64,000 nt of DNA from Prevotella sp. (GCA_017548605.1 JAFYZT010000027.1:124001-188000); one strand, 5' to 3'; shown: positions 7,320 through 17,292, counted from the stretch's first letter. Numbers and translations are program-made. The notes: generated by a model from the sequence alone, not told the origin.

Positions 7320-9023
7320 ATGACAGAAAAAGAATTGACTCCTACGGAAGAGAAACGCAGTTTGAGTTTCGTTGAACAGATGGTTGAGAACGACCTTGCC
7401 GAAGGCAAGAACGGCGGGCGTATTCAGACCCGTTTCCCGCCAGAGCCGAACGGCTACCTGCATATCGGCCACGCCAAAGCCATCTGCATGGACTTCGGCA
7501 TTGCCGAGCGCTACGGCGGTGTGTGCAACCTTCGTTTCGATGACACCAACCCGAGCAAGGAGAATAATGAATATGTGGAGAATATCCTCAACGACATTCG
7601 TTGGCTGGGATTCCACTGGGGCAATGTATATTATGCTTCAGACTATTTCCAGCAACTATGGGATTTCGCCGTATGGCTCATCAAAAAGGGGCTGGCTTAT
7701 ATCGACGAGCAGACTTCGGAAGAGATAGCCCAACAAAAAGGCACTCCTACCACTCCCGGTGTAGCCTCGCCCTATCGCGACCGACCCGTAGATGAGAACC
7801 TGCGGCTGTTCACCGCGATGAATACGCCCGAGGCCGTGGAGGGGTCTATGGTGCTCCGCGCCAAACTTGATATGGCCAACCCGAACATGCACTTCCGCGA
7901 CCCCATCATGTACCGTATTATCCACACGCCGCACCACCGCACGGGCACCAAGTGGCACGCCTATCCAATGTACGACTTCGCACATGGACAGAGCGATTAT
8001 TTCGAAGGTGTGACGCATAGCATCTGCACCTTGGAATTTGTGCCTCACCGTCCGTTGTACGACAAGTTTATCGATTTCCTGCAGGAGAAAGAAGGACAGA
8101 CGGACTACCGTCCACGACAGATAGAATTCAACCGACTGAACCTCACCTATACGATGATGAGCAAGCGCAAACTGCTTGCATTGGTCGAGGAGAAGAAAGT
8201 GTCGGGATGGGATGACCCCCGTATGCCCACGCTCAGTGGTATGCGCCGTCGCGGCTACTCGCCGGAGAGTGTGCGCAAATTCATCGACAGCATCGGCTAC
8301 ACAAAGTTTGATGCCTTGAACGACATGGCACTTCTGGAAGCCGCCGTGCGCGAGGATCTGAACTACCGCAGTCTGCGCGTGTCGGCAGTGCTGAACCCGG
8401 TGAAACTCATCATCACCAACTACCCTGATGGCGAGGAAGAATTGATGACCGCCATCAATAATCCCGAGAACGAAGCCGACGGCACCCATGAGATTCCGTT
8501 CACCAAAAACCTGTGGATTGAACGTGACGACTTTATGGAAGAGGCTCCGAAGAAATTCTTCCGCATGACTCCCGGCAAGGAGGTGCGCCTGAAGAACGCC
8601 TACATCGTGATGTGTACGGGATGCAAGAAAAACGACCAAGGCGAGGTGGAAGAGATTTACGCTGAGTATGACCCGGAGAGCAAGAGTGGCAAGGAAGGAG
8701 CCAACCGCAAGGTGAAGGGCACGTTGCACTGGGTGTCAGCCGACCACTGCGAGCGCGCAGAGGTGCGCGTCTATGACCGGTTGTTCAACGTAGAAGACCC
8801 GTCTGCTGACGAACGCGATTTCCGCGAACTGCTTAACCCCGAATCGCTGCGCGTGCTTGACACATGCTATGTGGAACCCTACGCCGCCGAGCGCCAACCT
8901 GGTGAATACCTACAGTTCCAGCGTATTGGCTATTTCATGGCCGATATCGAATCCACGCGTGAACATCTGGTATTCAACAAAACGGCTAGTCTGAAAGACA
9001 CGTGGGCGAAAGTTAATAAATGA
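7320..9023 (+). CDS. glnS: Glutaminyl-tRNA synthetase
   Basis: 567 residues. This class I aminoacyl-tRNA synthetase charges tRNA-Gln. The signature HIGH is at residues 48-51 in PPEPNGYLHIGHAKA, and the KMSKS equivalent MSKRK is near residue 280. The catalytic Rossmann fold is followed by the two-domain anticodon-binding beta-barrel. GlnRS-specific features include RFDDTNPSKEN and the ARG-type insert before MSKRK. Length agrees with bacterial GlnRS. Its TGA overlaps the ATG of the next gene (ATGA), so it heads a three-gene set glnS-TPR-dedA. Confidence 0.96.
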   Translation: MTEKELTPTEEKRSLSFVEQMVENDLAEGKNGGRIQTRFPPEPNGYLHIGHAKAICMDFGIAERYGGVCNLRFDDTNPSKENNEYVENILNDIRWLGFHWGNVYYASDYFQQLWDFAVWLIKKGLAYIDEQTSEEIAQQKGTPTTPGVASPYRDRPVDENLRLFTAMNTPEAVEGSMVLRAKLDMANPNMHFRDPIMYRIIHTPHHRTGTKWHAYPMYDFAHGQSDYFEGVTHSICTLEFVPHRPLYDKFIDFLQEKEGQTDYRPRQIEFNRLNLTYTMMSKRKLLALVEEKKVSGWDDPRMPTLSGMRRRGYSPESVRKFIDSIGYTKFDALNDMALLEAAVREDLNYRSLRVSAVLNPVKLIITNYPDGEEELMTAINNPENEADGTHEIPFTKNLWIERDDFMEEAPKKFFRMTPGKEVRLKNAYIVMCTGCKKNDQGEVEEIYAEYDPESKSGKEGANRKVKGTLHWVSADHCERAEVRVYDRLFNVEDPSADERDFRELLNPESLRVLDTCYVEPYAAERQPGEYLQFQRIGYFMADIESTREHLVFNKTASLKDTWAKVNK

Positions 9024-10477
9024 GCGATTTTTTCGACAGTCCCGAATTTAGGGAGACACTGAAGAAATACCAGTCGTGGCGCACGGGAGGCGAACGTGTG
9101 TATATGGATCCCGACGAATACGCCGACATTGCCGAGTATTACCAATCACTGGGCAATGACGGCGAATCGTTATTTGCCATTGAACAAGGTCTCTCCATCT
9201 TTCCTACAGCAACGGCACCTTTAGTGACGCGATGCCATCTGGCACTGCTCGCCGGTGATATCACCACCGCTGAACGCTACTTCACAAGGATTGGCGACAA
9301 AAGCGACCCCGACTATCTCATGCTCTGTGGAGAACTATTGCTGGCAAAAAAACAATTCAACGAGGCCAACGCCTACTACGAACGATTGTTGGATAACTAT
9401 TCGGGCGACGAACGGCTGAAATATATTATCGACACGGCTACCATCTTGGCCGATTACAATGTGATGGAACTGGCCAGAACGTGGCTGGACCGATGCCAAG
9501 ACATGCGACTCTCCGATGACTGGTTGGATGACTGCGATGACAATGTATATATTGCTTACGAGGAGTTAAAAGCACGCCTGTTACTCGCCGAAGGTAATTA
9601 TTCCGAAAGTCTTACACTGTTCCGACGCCTTGTGGACGAGGAGCCTTTCAGCGGCTATTACTGGAACCAAATATCCACCTGCCAATATATGATGGGGCTC
9701 TTGCCTGAAGCCATCACCAGTCTTGAATATGCCCTTGCCATCAATCCAAATGACAAAGAGGCACTGCTGAACAAGGGCAATGTTTTGATGGCGATGCATG
9801 AAGACCGTAAGGCTATCACCTGCTACCGACGCTACTCCGAATTATCACCCGAAGACGGCATAGGTGAGTACTACCAAGCCTTGTGCCACACCAATCTCAA
9901 CGAGCCGCAAGAGGCACTGTTGCAGATAGAAGAGGCGGAACGCAAAAATGCTAATAATGGAGAGGCTCTGGCCGACATTTACCAAGAGAAAGCATTTATC
10001 CTCAGCCAACTGGGAAAGTGGGAAGCGGCCATGGCCGTCACCGACCAGTTCGAACAGATTGAGCCAATACCTCAGGAAGCACAGGTGTTGCGCGGCAACT
10101 TGTACCTTTCACACCATCATTTGGAGGAAGCACGCGCATGCTTTGAACGGGCAGCAAAAGACAGCGGTAATGCCGCGCCTATCCTGCTGAAGATAGCCAT
10201 CTCCGCCTACGACAACCATTATGTGGCACGAGCCTACAGCATACTGAAGGCTCTGAAAGAACAGGAAGGCGACAGCTACACTTTTGCCGATGCCTACCTC
10301 GCCCTCTGTGCACACGACTTAGGAAAACGTGAGGAATATCTCGCATACCTGCAACGGGCACTGAAACAAAATGTCAATGAGGTGCGACAAGTGTTGGGTC
10401 ATCTGTTCCCCGACGAGTTGTCACCATCAGATTATTTCGAACACGCTAAAAACGAACCATACAACCCATTCACATGA
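9020..10477 (+). CDS. Tetratricopeptide repeat protein
   Basis: 485 residues, largely helical, with TPR-like units spread along the length. The clearest are around residues 215-300 (YYWNQISTCQYMMGLLPEAI, YALAINPNDKEALLNKGNVL) and 345-400 (LRGNLYLSHHHLEEARACFE). There is no signal peptide or membrane segment, so it is probably a cytoplasmic scaffold; partner unknown. The start overlaps the glnS stop by 4 bp and the end overlaps dedA by 4 bp, so all three are translationally coupled. The link of a TPR protein with GlnRS and DedA is positional only. Confidence 0.85.
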   Translation: MSDFFDSPEFRETLKKYQSWRTGGERVYMDPDEYADIAEYYQSLGNDGESLFAIEQGLSIFPTATAPLVTRCHLALLAGDITTAERYFTRIGDKSDPDYLMLCGELLLAKKQFNEANAYYERLLDNYSGDERLKYIIDTATILADYNVMELARTWLDRCQDMRLSDDWLDDCDDNVYIAYEELKARLLLAEGNYSESLTLFRRLVDEEPFSGYYWNQISTCQYMMGLLPEAITSLEYALAINPNDKEALLNKGNVLMAMHEDRKAITCYRRYSELSPEDGIGEYYQALCHTNLNEPQEALLQIEEAERKNANNGEALADIYQEKAFILSQLGKWEAAMAVTDQFEQIEPIPQEAQVLRGNLYLSHHHLEEARACFERAAKDSGNAAPILLKIAISAYDNHYVARAYSILKALKEQEGDSYTFADAYLALCAHDLGKREEYLAYLQRALKQNVNEVRQVLGHLFPDELSPSDYFEHAKNEPYNPFT

Positions 10478-11106
10478 ACTGGATAACCAGTCTTTTAGGT
10501 AATTTAAACTACGGCACCATCTTCTTCCTGATGATGCTGGAGAGCACGGTCATTCCCGTCCCTTCTGAGTTAGTGGTCTCACCCGCCGCCTATCATGCTG
10601 CAGGAGGGCACCTTAATGTATTCCTCGTTATTCTTTTTGCCACCATCGGAGCCGACCTCGGAGCCACCATTAACTACGTGGCCGGCTATTACTTAGGACG
10701 GCCCATCATCTATAAATTCGCCAACAGCAAATGGGGAAAGATGTGTTTGCTGAACCAGGAAAAGGTGGAGAAGAGCGAGAAGTATTTCAACGACCACGGC
10801 ATGGCAGCCACCATCACCGGCCGCCTCATCCCCGGTATCCGTCACCTCATCTCCATCCCCGCCGGTCTGGCGAAGATGACGTATTGGAAATTCCTTCTCT
10901 ACACCACCATCGGAGCTGGTGTATGGAACTGCATCCTCGCAGCCTTGGGATGGTACCTGCACTCCGTAGTGCCTGAGGACCAGTTAGAAGCCAAGCTCGA
11001 AGAATATGGCGACTATATCAAGTGGGGCATCCTCGCCATCGTGTTATTGGTGGTTGTATTCTTCGTTGTGAGACACTATTGGAAGGGTAAAAAAGTAAAA
11101 AAGTAA
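10474..11106 (+). CDS. DedA-family membrane protein
   Basis: 210 residues with the DedA/VTT fold: an N-terminal re-entrant segment (FFLMMLESTVIPVPSELV), a conserved GADLGATINYVAGYYLGR stretch, the family signature GRLIPGIRHLISIPAGLAKM, and C-terminal membrane spans near residues 140-160 and 180-200. DedA proteins act in the inner membrane and are implicated in recycling undecaprenyl phosphate or flipping phospholipid. It is the last gene of the glnS set; repeats and a bidirectional terminator follow. Confidence 0.9.
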   Translation: MNWITSLLGNLNYGTIFFLMMLESTVIPVPSELVVSPAAYHAAGGHLNVFLVILFATIGADLGATINYVAGYYLGRPIIYKFANSKWGKMCLLNQEKVEKSEKYFNDHGMAATITGRLIPGIRHLISIPAGLAKMTYWKFLLYTTIGAGVWNCILAALGWYLHSVVPEDQLEAKLEEYGDYIKWGILAIVLLVVVFFVVRHYWKGKKVKK

Positions 11107-11156
11107 AAAGGTAAAAGAGTAAAAGGGTAAAAAGGGTAAAAAGGGAAAGGGGAAGA
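11095..11156. repeat. GTAAAAAAGTAAAA-type repeat
   Basis: Words such as aaaaagtaaaa and ggtaaaagagtaaaaggg start in the last codons of dedA (its KVKK tail) and continue into the gap. Related words occur at 31980-32010 and 45395-45440. The dedA C-terminus may have been extended by this repeat. Confidence 0.6.
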
Positions 11157-11256
11157 GGGATTGGTGAAAGAGGGATAGGTGAAAGAGGGATAGGTGAAAG
11201 AGGGATAGGTGAAAGAGGGATAGGTGAAAGAGGGATAGGTGAAAGAGGGATAGGTA
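11157..11256. repeat. 15-bp tandem repeat (6-7 copies)
   Basis: The unit GGGATAGGTGAAAGA begins at 11172, 11187, 11202, 11217, 11232 and 11247, preceded by a variant at 11157. Copies are identical, which suggests recent slippage. It lies between dedA and the terminator. Confidence 0.9.
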
Positions 11257-11282
11257 TTAAAGTATTTAATAAGTATATAAAT

Positions 11283-11312
11283 GAAGAAGGCTCCCCGCAG
11301 GGAGCCTTCTTC
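11283..11312. terminator. Bidirectional terminator between dedA and xylA
   Basis: A perfect 13-bp stem, GAAGAAGGCTCCC / GGGAGCCTTCTTC, with loop CGCA. It serves dedA on the plus strand and xylA on the minus strand. Confidence 0.85.
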
Positions 11313-11334
11313 TAATTAATTGAAACCTAGGAAA

Positions 11335-12654
11335 TTATTTGCTATAAAGAGCAACGATTGTTTCGTATTTCTCTTGTTTGCCTGAGGTCTGCTTGGGCTC
11401 GCCCACCTTCTTGCCGTACTCGTAAACCTGCTCAAGGGTGAGTTTGCCATCTTCGAAGTCCTTACCGATACCCTCGTCGAAGGAAGCGTAGCGTGCTTTC
11501 TTCATTGCGGGCAGTTCGCTCTCCTCGAGGATAGCAGCTGCGTTCAAGAGTGCGCGTGCCATGGCATCCATACCGCTGATGTGAGCGATGAAGAGGTCTT
11601 CGAGGTCGGTGCTGTTACGACGAATCTTGGCATCGAAGTTGGTACCACCATTGCCCAGACCACCATTACGGATGATTTCAAGCATAGCCTGTGTTAACTC
11701 ATAGTTGTCGATGGGGAACTGGTCGGTATCCCAGCCGTTCTGAGCATCACCACGGTTGGCGTCGATGCTACCGAGCATGCCGGCGTCAACGGCGCAAGCC
11801 AGTTCGTGCTCGAAGGTGTGGCCAGCGAGTGTGGCGTGGTTCACTTCGATATTCACCTTGAAGTCCTTGTCGAGGTTGTGAGCTTTGAGGAAGCCAATCA
11901 CGGTCTCGGTGTCAACATCATACTGATGCTTCGACGGCTCCATCGGTTTGGGCTCAATGAGGAAGGTACCCTTGAAGCCCTTGCTGCGAGCATAGTCACG
12001 GGCGAGGGTGAGCATGGTAGCCATGTGCTCTTTCTCACGTTTCTGGTCGGTGTTAAGCAGGCTCATGTAGCCCTCACGTCCACCCCAGAATACATAGTTG
12101 GAACCACCAAGCTTAATAGTAGCGTCGATGGCATTCTTAATCTGCACGATAGCGCGTGCCACCACGTCGAAGTCGGGGTTGGTGCTGGCACCGTTGGCGT
12201 AACGTTTGTTACCGAACACGTTAGCGGTACCCCAGAGCAGCTTGATGTTGGGGAATTCCTTCATCTTCTCCTCAGCATAGTCGGTGATGGCCTTCATGCG
12301 AGCCTCATACTCCTCGATGGTGTCACCCTCTTCTACGAGGTCAACATCGTGGAAGCAGAAATACTCGATGCCCAGCTTGTCCATGATCTCGAAGCCGGCG
12401 TCCATCTTGTCCTTGGCACGCTGTACAGCGTCGGCAGCCTTATCCCACTCATAGCTGCGGGTCTGTCCACCAAACTGGTCAGCACTGGCGCCACCGAGGG
12501 TGTGCCACCATGCCATGGCGAATTTCAGCCAATCCTTCATTTTCTTTCCCATGACCACCTTTTCGGGCTCATAGTAGTGGAAAGCCATTACGTTTTTGCT
12601 CTCTTTTCCTTCGAAAGGAATCTTACCGGTAAACGGAAAATACACTTTTGCCAT
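11335..12654 (-). CDS. xylA: Xylose isomerase
   Basis: 439 residues; converts D-xylose to D-xylulose using two divalent metals. Family landmarks are WHTLGGASADQFGG near the N-terminus, the catalytic histidine in YFCFHDVDL, NYVFWGGREGY, and the metal ligands in the IEVNHATLAGHTFEHE segment. Length equals typical class II XylA. It lies 95 bp downstream of xylB on the same strand, giving the order xylB-xylA. No XylR-type regulator or xylose transporter is adjacent in this window. Confidence 0.97.
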   Translation of the reverse strand: MAKVYFPFTGKIPFEGKESKNVMAFHYYEPEKVVMGKKMKDWLKFAMAWWHTLGGASADQFGGQTRSYEWDKAADAVQRAKDKMDAGFEIMDKLGIEYFCFHDVDLVEEGDTIEEYEARMKAITDYAEEKMKEFPNIKLLWGTANVFGNKRYANGASTNPDFDVVARAIVQIKNAIDATIKLGGSNYVFWGGREGYMSLLNTDQKREKEHMATMLTLARDYARSKGFKGTFLIEPKPMEPSKHQYDVDTETVIGFLKAHNLDKDFKVNIEVNHATLAGHTFEHELACAVDAGMLGSIDANRGDAQNGWDTDQFPIDNYELTQAMLEIIRNGGLGNGGTNFDAKIRRNSTDLEDLFIAHISGMDAMARALLNAAAILEESELPAMKKARYASFDEGIGKDFEDGKLTLEQVYEYGKKVGEPKQTSGKQEKYETIVALYSK

Positions 12655-12749
12655 AATAGAATATTAAAAAAAAATATTAAATTAAAAAATTGTTTTTTAG
12701 GTTTTTCTGAAATCTCCAGTATGTAGAGTATCCAGATTCTCTAGTTTCT

Positions 12750-14243
12750 TCAAATCATTTTTTCCAGACGCTCTTTCCAGACGTTGTAAGCATCGAGATA
12801 TTCGGCGAGACGTTCCTTGTCGGGCTCGATAACCGCCAGTTTCTTCAGCGAGGCGAAAGCCTCGTTATTGTCCTTGTAGATACCACAGCCTATACCAGCA
12901 CCCTTGGCAGCACCCACACTACCGTCGGTTTCGCTCAGTTCGATAGTGGCTCCGCTTACTGAAGCCAGCGTATTGCGGAATAGCGGACTGAGGAACATAT
13001 TGGCCTTGCCAGCCTTGATCGTCTTGAGGTCCATGCCCATCTGCTGCATAATCTCCATGCCATAGCAGAAGCTGAAGACGATACCCTCCTGAGCAGCCCT
13101 CATCAAGTGAGCCTTACCATGTTTGTTGAAGTTGACGCCTTGAATGGAACATCCTATTTCCTTGTTCTCAAGCACTCGCTCGGCACCGTTGCCGAAAGGA
13201 ATAATCGACACGCCCTCGCTGCCAATAGGCACTTCATCGGTGAGAACGTTCATATCGGCATAAGAGATACCTTCGGGAGCAATGTTGCGGCGCACCCACG
13301 CATTCAGGATACCCGTTCCATTGATGCAGAGGAGCACTCCTAGTCGGTCCTCTTCCTTGGTGTAGTTGACATGTGCGAAAGTGTTCACACGGCTCTTCTT
13401 GTCGTAGTTGATATTTCCAAGTACACCATATACCACGCCCGAGGTGCCGGCGGTGGAGGCAATCTCACCAGGATTGAACACGTTGAGCGACAAAGCATTG
13501 TTGGGTTGGTCACCGGCACGATATGAGATGGGAGTTCCCTCTTTCAGACCCAGTTCAACCGCTGCCTGTGCACACACTTCCGACTGTATGGAGAAGGTAG
13601 GCACGATGTCGGGCACCATGTTACTGTCGAAACCATAGTAGTCGAGCAGGAATTTTGCCGGTTCTTTCTCTTTAAAGTCCCAGAGCATACCCTCGCTGAG
13701 GCCGCTGATGGTGGTGTTGGCTATGCCGGAGAGGCGCATGGCGATATAGTCGCCCGGCAACATGAATTTGTCGATTTTCTCAAACAGTTCCGGCTCGTTC
13801 TCCTTCACCCACGCCAACTTGGCAGCCGTAAAGTTACCCGGCGAATTGAGCAGGTGGGAGAGGCATTGTTTTTCTCCCAGGTCTTTGAATGCCTTTTCAC
13901 CATAGGGCACGGCACGTGAATCGCACCAGATGATGGAGGGTCGCAGCACTTTCTGCAGTTTGTCAACACACACCAGTCCATGCATCTGGTAGGAGATGCC
14001 TATGGCTTTGATGTCCTCGGCTGTAGCTCCGGTGTCAGCCATGATTTTTTTCAGACTGAGCTTTGCGTATTGCCACCACGAGTCTGGGTCTTGTTCCGCC
14101 CATCCTGCCTTGACGGCCATGATAGGGGCTTCTTTTCCCGGAAAGAAAGCGGAAGCGGCGCAGACACCAGTGTCAGCGTCGACGAGGGATGCTTTGACAG
14201 AACTGCTGCCTACATCCAAGCCTAAAAGATATCTCTTTGTCAT
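12750..14243 (-). CDS. xylB: Xylulokinase (FGGY family)
   Basis: 497 residues; phosphorylates D-xylulose to xylulose 5-phosphate for the pentose phosphate pathway. The phosphate-1 motif LGLDVGSSSVKASLVD is at the N-terminus. The substrate region SYQMHGLV and the FGGY signature around RAGDQPNNALSLN, followed by STAGTSGVVYG, identify the family; the position next to xylA fixes the substrate. No consensus promoter was recognised in the 109-bp upstream gap, which contains a ctcacctcttaccc-type repeat at 14277-14305, so it may be read from the gene upstream. Confidence 0.94.
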   Translation of the reverse strand: MTKRYLLGLDVGSSSVKASLVDADTGVCAASAFFPGKEAPIMAVKAGWAEQDPDSWWQYAKLSLKKIMADTGATAEDIKAIGISYQMHGLVCVDKLQKVLRPSIIWCDSRAVPYGEKAFKDLGEKQCLSHLLNSPGNFTAAKLAWVKENEPELFEKIDKFMLPGDYIAMRLSGIANTTISGLSEGMLWDFKEKEPAKFLLDYYGFDSNMVPDIVPTFSIQSEVCAQAAVELGLKEGTPISYRAGDQPNNALSLNVFNPGEIASTAGTSGVVYGVLGNINYDKKSRVNTFAHVNYTKEEDRLGVLLCINGTGILNAWVRRNIAPEGISYADMNVLTDEVPIGSEGVSIIPFGNGAERVLENKEIGCSIQGVNFNKHGKAHLMRAAQEGIVFSFCYGMEIMQQMGMDLKTIKAGKANMFLSPLFRNTLASVSGATIELSETDGSVGAAKGAGIGCGIYKDNNEAFASLKKLAVIEPDKERLAEYLDAYNVWKERLEKMI

Positions 14244-14352
14244 GTTTTTGAATTATTGGGTTTAAAAATATTTCGCTAACTCCTCACCTCTTACCCTTCA
14301 CCTAATTATATTACGTTTGAGAATTGTTTTTCCCTATCGTAAAATCATTTTT

Positions 14353-14715
14353 TTAAAAGAAAGGCAGATAAATGTCATCCTCTTCTTTGCCTTGACGGTG
14401 CTCACGGACCATATCCTCAGTACTGTGCTCTTCCATGGACGGCTCCTTGAATTTGAACTGGAGTTCAATATCATTCATAGCCCTCTTGTTGATTTTGTAC
14501 ACCCCTCGGCGCAGTCGTATGACCAGGGGTCTTTTCTTTTTTGCCTGCTTGATGAGGAACATATTCACATCATGATGCACCTCCTCGAAATCACGTTCTT
14601 CGAAGAGGCTGTTCATGCCGTTGAACACATGTAATGAAATCTTCCCCACATGTAGTCCCTGCGGCCCTGCTTCCTGCAGGATTTGCAAAACATTTTCGCC
14701 TATGTTCATGGTCAT
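14353..14715 (-). CDS. Small conserved protein, possible winged helix
   Basis: 120 residues. The pattern NVLQILQEAGPQGLHVGKIS...NMFLIKQAKKKRPLVIRLRRGVYKINKRA resembles a winged-helix fold in which a small helical N-half is followed by a beta-wing, as in HARE-HTH-like domains; this is inference from sequence pattern. The acidic tail (TEDMVREHRQGKEEDD) is low complexity. The start lies only 8 bp beyond the terminator of the DUF2582 gene, and the same-strand xylB starts 109 bp downstream. Function unknown. Confidence 0.65.
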   Translation of the reverse strand: MTMNIGENVLQILQEAGPQGLHVGKISLHVFNGMNSLFEERDFEEVHHDVNMFLIKQAKKKRPLVIRLRRGVYKINKRAMNDIELQFKFKEPSMEEHSTEDMVREHRQGKEEDDIYLPFF

Positions 14716-14722
14716 ATATCGA

Positions 14723-14757
14723 AAAAGAGGGCTGGTATTTGCTACCAGCCCTCTTTT
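14723..14757 (-). terminator. Terminator of the DUF2582 gene
   Basis: A 15-bp perfect stem, AAAAGAGGGCTGGTA / TACCAGCCCTCTTTT, with a 5-nt loop, 17 bp after the stop of the gene at 14774-15067. Confidence 0.8.
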
Positions 14758-14773
14758 CTATAGTGATTGTTGA

Positions 14774-15067
14774 TTAAGCCAATGCGATCTTCTTCTCTTC
14801 GTTCGTCACCTTGCCTTCTTTGAGAAGCCATCCCAGACCGAGGAGAGTCTCCTCTTCAGTGATTTTTGCCTTCTTAGCTATTTCCTTCACGGAGAGAGCC
14901 TTCTCAGCGGTAGCAAGTGCCTGATAAACGTCACCGGCCTTGAAGCCAACGTTTTCAGCATTAATTTCCACTTCCACCTTCTTCACAGTTTTCTTTGCAG
15001 GTGCTTTCTTCTCAGCTGCAGCCTTCGGTGCAGTTTCCTTCTTTGTAGTTGCTTTTTTTTCTGCCAT
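14774..15067 (-). CDS. DUF2582 winged-helix protein with lysine/alanine-rich tail
   Basis: 97 residues. The N-terminal about 35 residues are a basic, alanine-rich tail (KKATTKKETAPKAAAEKK) like eukaryotic histone H1 tails. It is followed by a compact winged-helix domain ending LGWLLKEGKVTNEEKK, typical of PF10771 (DUF2582). Such proteins are widespread in Bacteroidales and are likely DNA-binding, but no regulated gene is known. A -7 box TACCTTTGC (minus, 15129-15137) lies 62 nt upstream and a strong terminator follows, so it is a single-gene unit. Confidence 0.85.
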   Translation of the reverse strand: MAEKKATTKKETAPKAAAEKKAPAKKTVKKVEVEINAENVGFKAGDVYQALATAEKALSVKEIAKKAKITEEETLLGLGWLLKEGKVTNEEKKIALA

Positions 15068-15128
15068 GATTGTGTAAAAAAATTAAATATCGACTGAATT
15101 AATCAATATGTTCTGTTAAAAATCCGCT

Positions 15129-15137
15129 GCAAAGGTA
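15129..15137 (-). promoter_or_regulatory. Promoter -7 box of the DUF2582 gene
   Basis: The minus strand reads TACCTTTGC, an exact consensus, 62 nt upstream of the ATG at 15067. Confidence 0.65.
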
Positions 15138-15256
15138 CAGTTTTCTTTCCGAACAATCTAATTTTTTTACAATAATCTGCCTGATAATGAGGGCAAAAGA
15201 AGTCAAAGAACGAATTTCTTGATTTAAATCAACGAAATGGGGTAAGAATCAGCTGG

Positions 15257-17020
15257 TTAGTCCTCCCCCGGTATGATGTTTATCATCAGTTCATCCAGTT
15301 GTTTTTTGTCGATGGCCGATGGCGCGTCGAGCATCACATCACGTCCGGAATTATTCTTCGGGAAGGCGATGCAATCGCGTATGGAATCAAGGCCGGCCAT
15401 GATGGATACGAAACGGTCGAGGCCGAAAGCCAGACCGGCATGTGGCGGCGCACCATATTTGAAGGCATTGATGAGGAATCCGAACTGAGCCATGGCCCTC
15501 TCGGGTGTGAAGCCCAAAATACGGAACATCTTCTCCTGCAACTTTCCATCATGGATACGCAGGGAGCCACCTCCCAGCTCCGTGCCGTTGCACACGAAGT
15601 CATAAGCCATGGCCCTTACCTTCTCGGGATGCTCGTCAAGCAGTGCTATGTCGGCGGGATTAGGCATGGTGAAAGGATGGTGAGTGGCCATGAGACGCTG
15701 TTCCTCGTCACTCCACTCAAAGAGAGGGAAGTCAACAATCCACAGGCACTCGAACTTGTCCTTATCACGCAGTCCCAGACGGTCGCCCATCTCCAGTCGC
15801 AGTGTACATAGCTGAATACGTGTCTTATTGGCGTTGTCACCGGAGAGGATGAGTACAAGGTCGCCGTTCTTGGCACCTGTGGCCTGTCTGACGTTCTCCC
15901 ACACCTCCGGGGTATAGAATTTGTCGATGCTTGACTTCACCGAGCCATCGTCGTTGAACTTCACATATACCAGTCCCTTGGCACCCACCTGCGGACGTTT
16001 CACGAAGTCAGTAAGCTGGTCAAGTTGCTTGCGTGTGTAATTGGCACAGCCTGGCACACAGATAGCACCGATGTATTCAGCCTCGTTGAACACGGGGAAG
16101 GAGCCCGTTCCCTTAAGTTGGGGCATCAGCTCCACAAATTCCATTCCAAAGCGCAGGTCAGGTTTATCGGAACCGTACCGTTTCATCGCATCATGCCATG
16201 TCATCTGCACCAGTTTGTCGGGAAGCGTTACGCCCCGAACTTCCTTGAAGAGATGACGGGCCATATCTTCGAAGAGGTCAATCACATCTTCCTGATCCAC
16301 GAACGACATCTCACAGTCTATCTGCGTGAATTCCGGCTGACGGTCAGCGCGGAGGTCTTCGTCGCGGAAACACTTAGCTATTTGGAAATACCTGTCGAAG
16401 CCGCTCACCATGAGTAGCTGCTTGAGGGTCTGCGGACTCTGAGGCAAGGCATAGAACTGTCCGGGGTTCATGCGTGAGGGCACTACGAAATCACGTGCTC
16501 CTTCGGGTGTCGAACCTATGAGGATGGGTGTTTCCACCTCAATGAAATCTCTGGCGTCGAGGAAGTTGCGGATAAGGATGGTCATGCGGTGACGCAATTC
16601 CAGGTTTTTCCTTACAGCGGTGCGGCGAAGGTCGAGATACCGGTATTTCATACGGATGTCATCACCGCCATCGGTATTGTCTTCAATGGTGAATGGAGGG
16701 GTGTCGCTTTCGCTGAGAACCGTCAGTTCATCAACGATAATTTCCACGTCGCCTGTGGGAATATTTTGGTTTTTACTCTGTCGCTCACAGACCTGTCCGA
16801 CAGCCTGGATGCAATATTCGCGTCCCAATTTATTAGCTTGGTTGCACAAGTCAGTGTTGACGGCCTCGTTGAACACTAATTGAGTAATGCCATATCTGTC
16901 GCGAAGGTCAACGAAGGTCATGCCGCCCATCTTCCTGGTGCGCTGTACCCATCCGGCGAGCGTCACCCGTTCGCCTGCATCCGAGAGTCTCAACTCTCCA
17001 CACGTTTTTGTCCTGTACAT
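15257..17020 (-). CDS. aspS: Aspartyl-tRNA synthetase
   Basis: 587 residues; class II synthetase that charges tRNA-Asp. An N-terminal OB-fold anticodon domain ([21 protein letters not shown]) is followed by the catalytic core with motif 2 ([18 protein letters not shown]), an inserted GAD domain typical of bacterial AspRS, and motif 3 ([15 protein letters not shown]). The open frame could begin at 17095, but a full promoter (TTTG, 19 bp, TAACTTTGC) occupies that segment, so ATG 17020 ([11 protein letters not shown]) is the start. It is expressed as a single gene. Confidence 0.97.
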   Translation of the reverse strand: MYRTKTCGELRLSDAGERVTLAGWVQRTRKMGGMTFVDLRDRYGITQLVFNEAVNTDLCNQANKLGREYCIQAVGQVCERQSKNQNIPTGDVEIIVDELTVLSESDTPPFTIEDNTDGGDDIRMKYRYLDLRRTAVRKNLELRHRMTILIRNFLDARDFIEVETPILIGSTPEGARDFVVPSRMNPGQFYALPQSPQTLKQLLMVSGFDRYFQIAKCFRDEDLRADRQPEFTQIDCEMSFVDQEDVIDLFEDMARHLFKEVRGVTLPDKLVQMTWHDAMKRYGSDKPDLRFGMEFVELMPQLKGTGSFPVFNEAEYIGAICVPGCANYTRKQLDQLTDFVKRPQVGAKGLVYVKFNDDGSVKSSIDKFYTPEVWENVRQATGAKNGDLVLILSGDNANKTRIQLCTLRLEMGDRLGLRDKDKFECLWIVDFPLFEWSDEEQRLMATHHPFTMPNPADIALLDEHPEKVRAMAYDFVCNGTELGGGSLRIHDGKLQEKMFRILGFTPERAMAQFGFLINAFKYGAPPHAGLAFGLDRFVSIMAGLDSIRDCIAFPKNNSGRDVMLDAPSAIDKKQLDELMINIIPGED

Positions 17021-17064
17021 TGATTTAAGAATTACAAAAAACAGGGTATTCCCGTATATTTTTT

Positions 17065-17096
17065 GCAAAGTTACGAATAATTGAGAGCAGAACAAA
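17065..17096 (-). promoter_or_regulatory. aspS promoter
   Basis: On the minus strand TTTG (17093-17096), a 19-bp spacer and TAACTTTGC (17065-17073) match the Bacteroidota consensus fully; the ATG is 45 nt downstream. Confidence 0.8.
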
Positions 17097-17231
17097 ATAA
17101 ATCACATTTATTTTTTTCGCTGCATCATTCGGAAACTTGCTTCAAGTAAGCGAAACCCTAAAAATTGTAAAAATGTTGTTAAAAATGAGGCTTTATTGTG
17201 AATAAAATGCTTTTGAATCAGAAGAAATGTA

Positions 17232-17240
17232 TACATTTGC
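17232..17240 (+). promoter_or_regulatory. Promoter -7 box of the DUF1573 gene
   Basis: TACATTTGC matches the consensus, 52 nt before the ATG at 17293. TTTG at 17212-17215 is 16 bp upstream, slightly short for a -33 element. Confidence 0.6.
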
Positions 17241-17292
17241 AATACCCAACATAAGGGCAAACCATCAAAAACTGGAATAAACATTTACCATT

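Noticed and set aside
7656-8729. 357-residue open frame opposite glnS
   Set aside because: Antisense shadow with no family resemblance.
11806-12726. 306-residue open frame opposite xylA
   Set aside because: Antisense shadow of a highly conserved gene; low-complexity Val/Leu/His composition.
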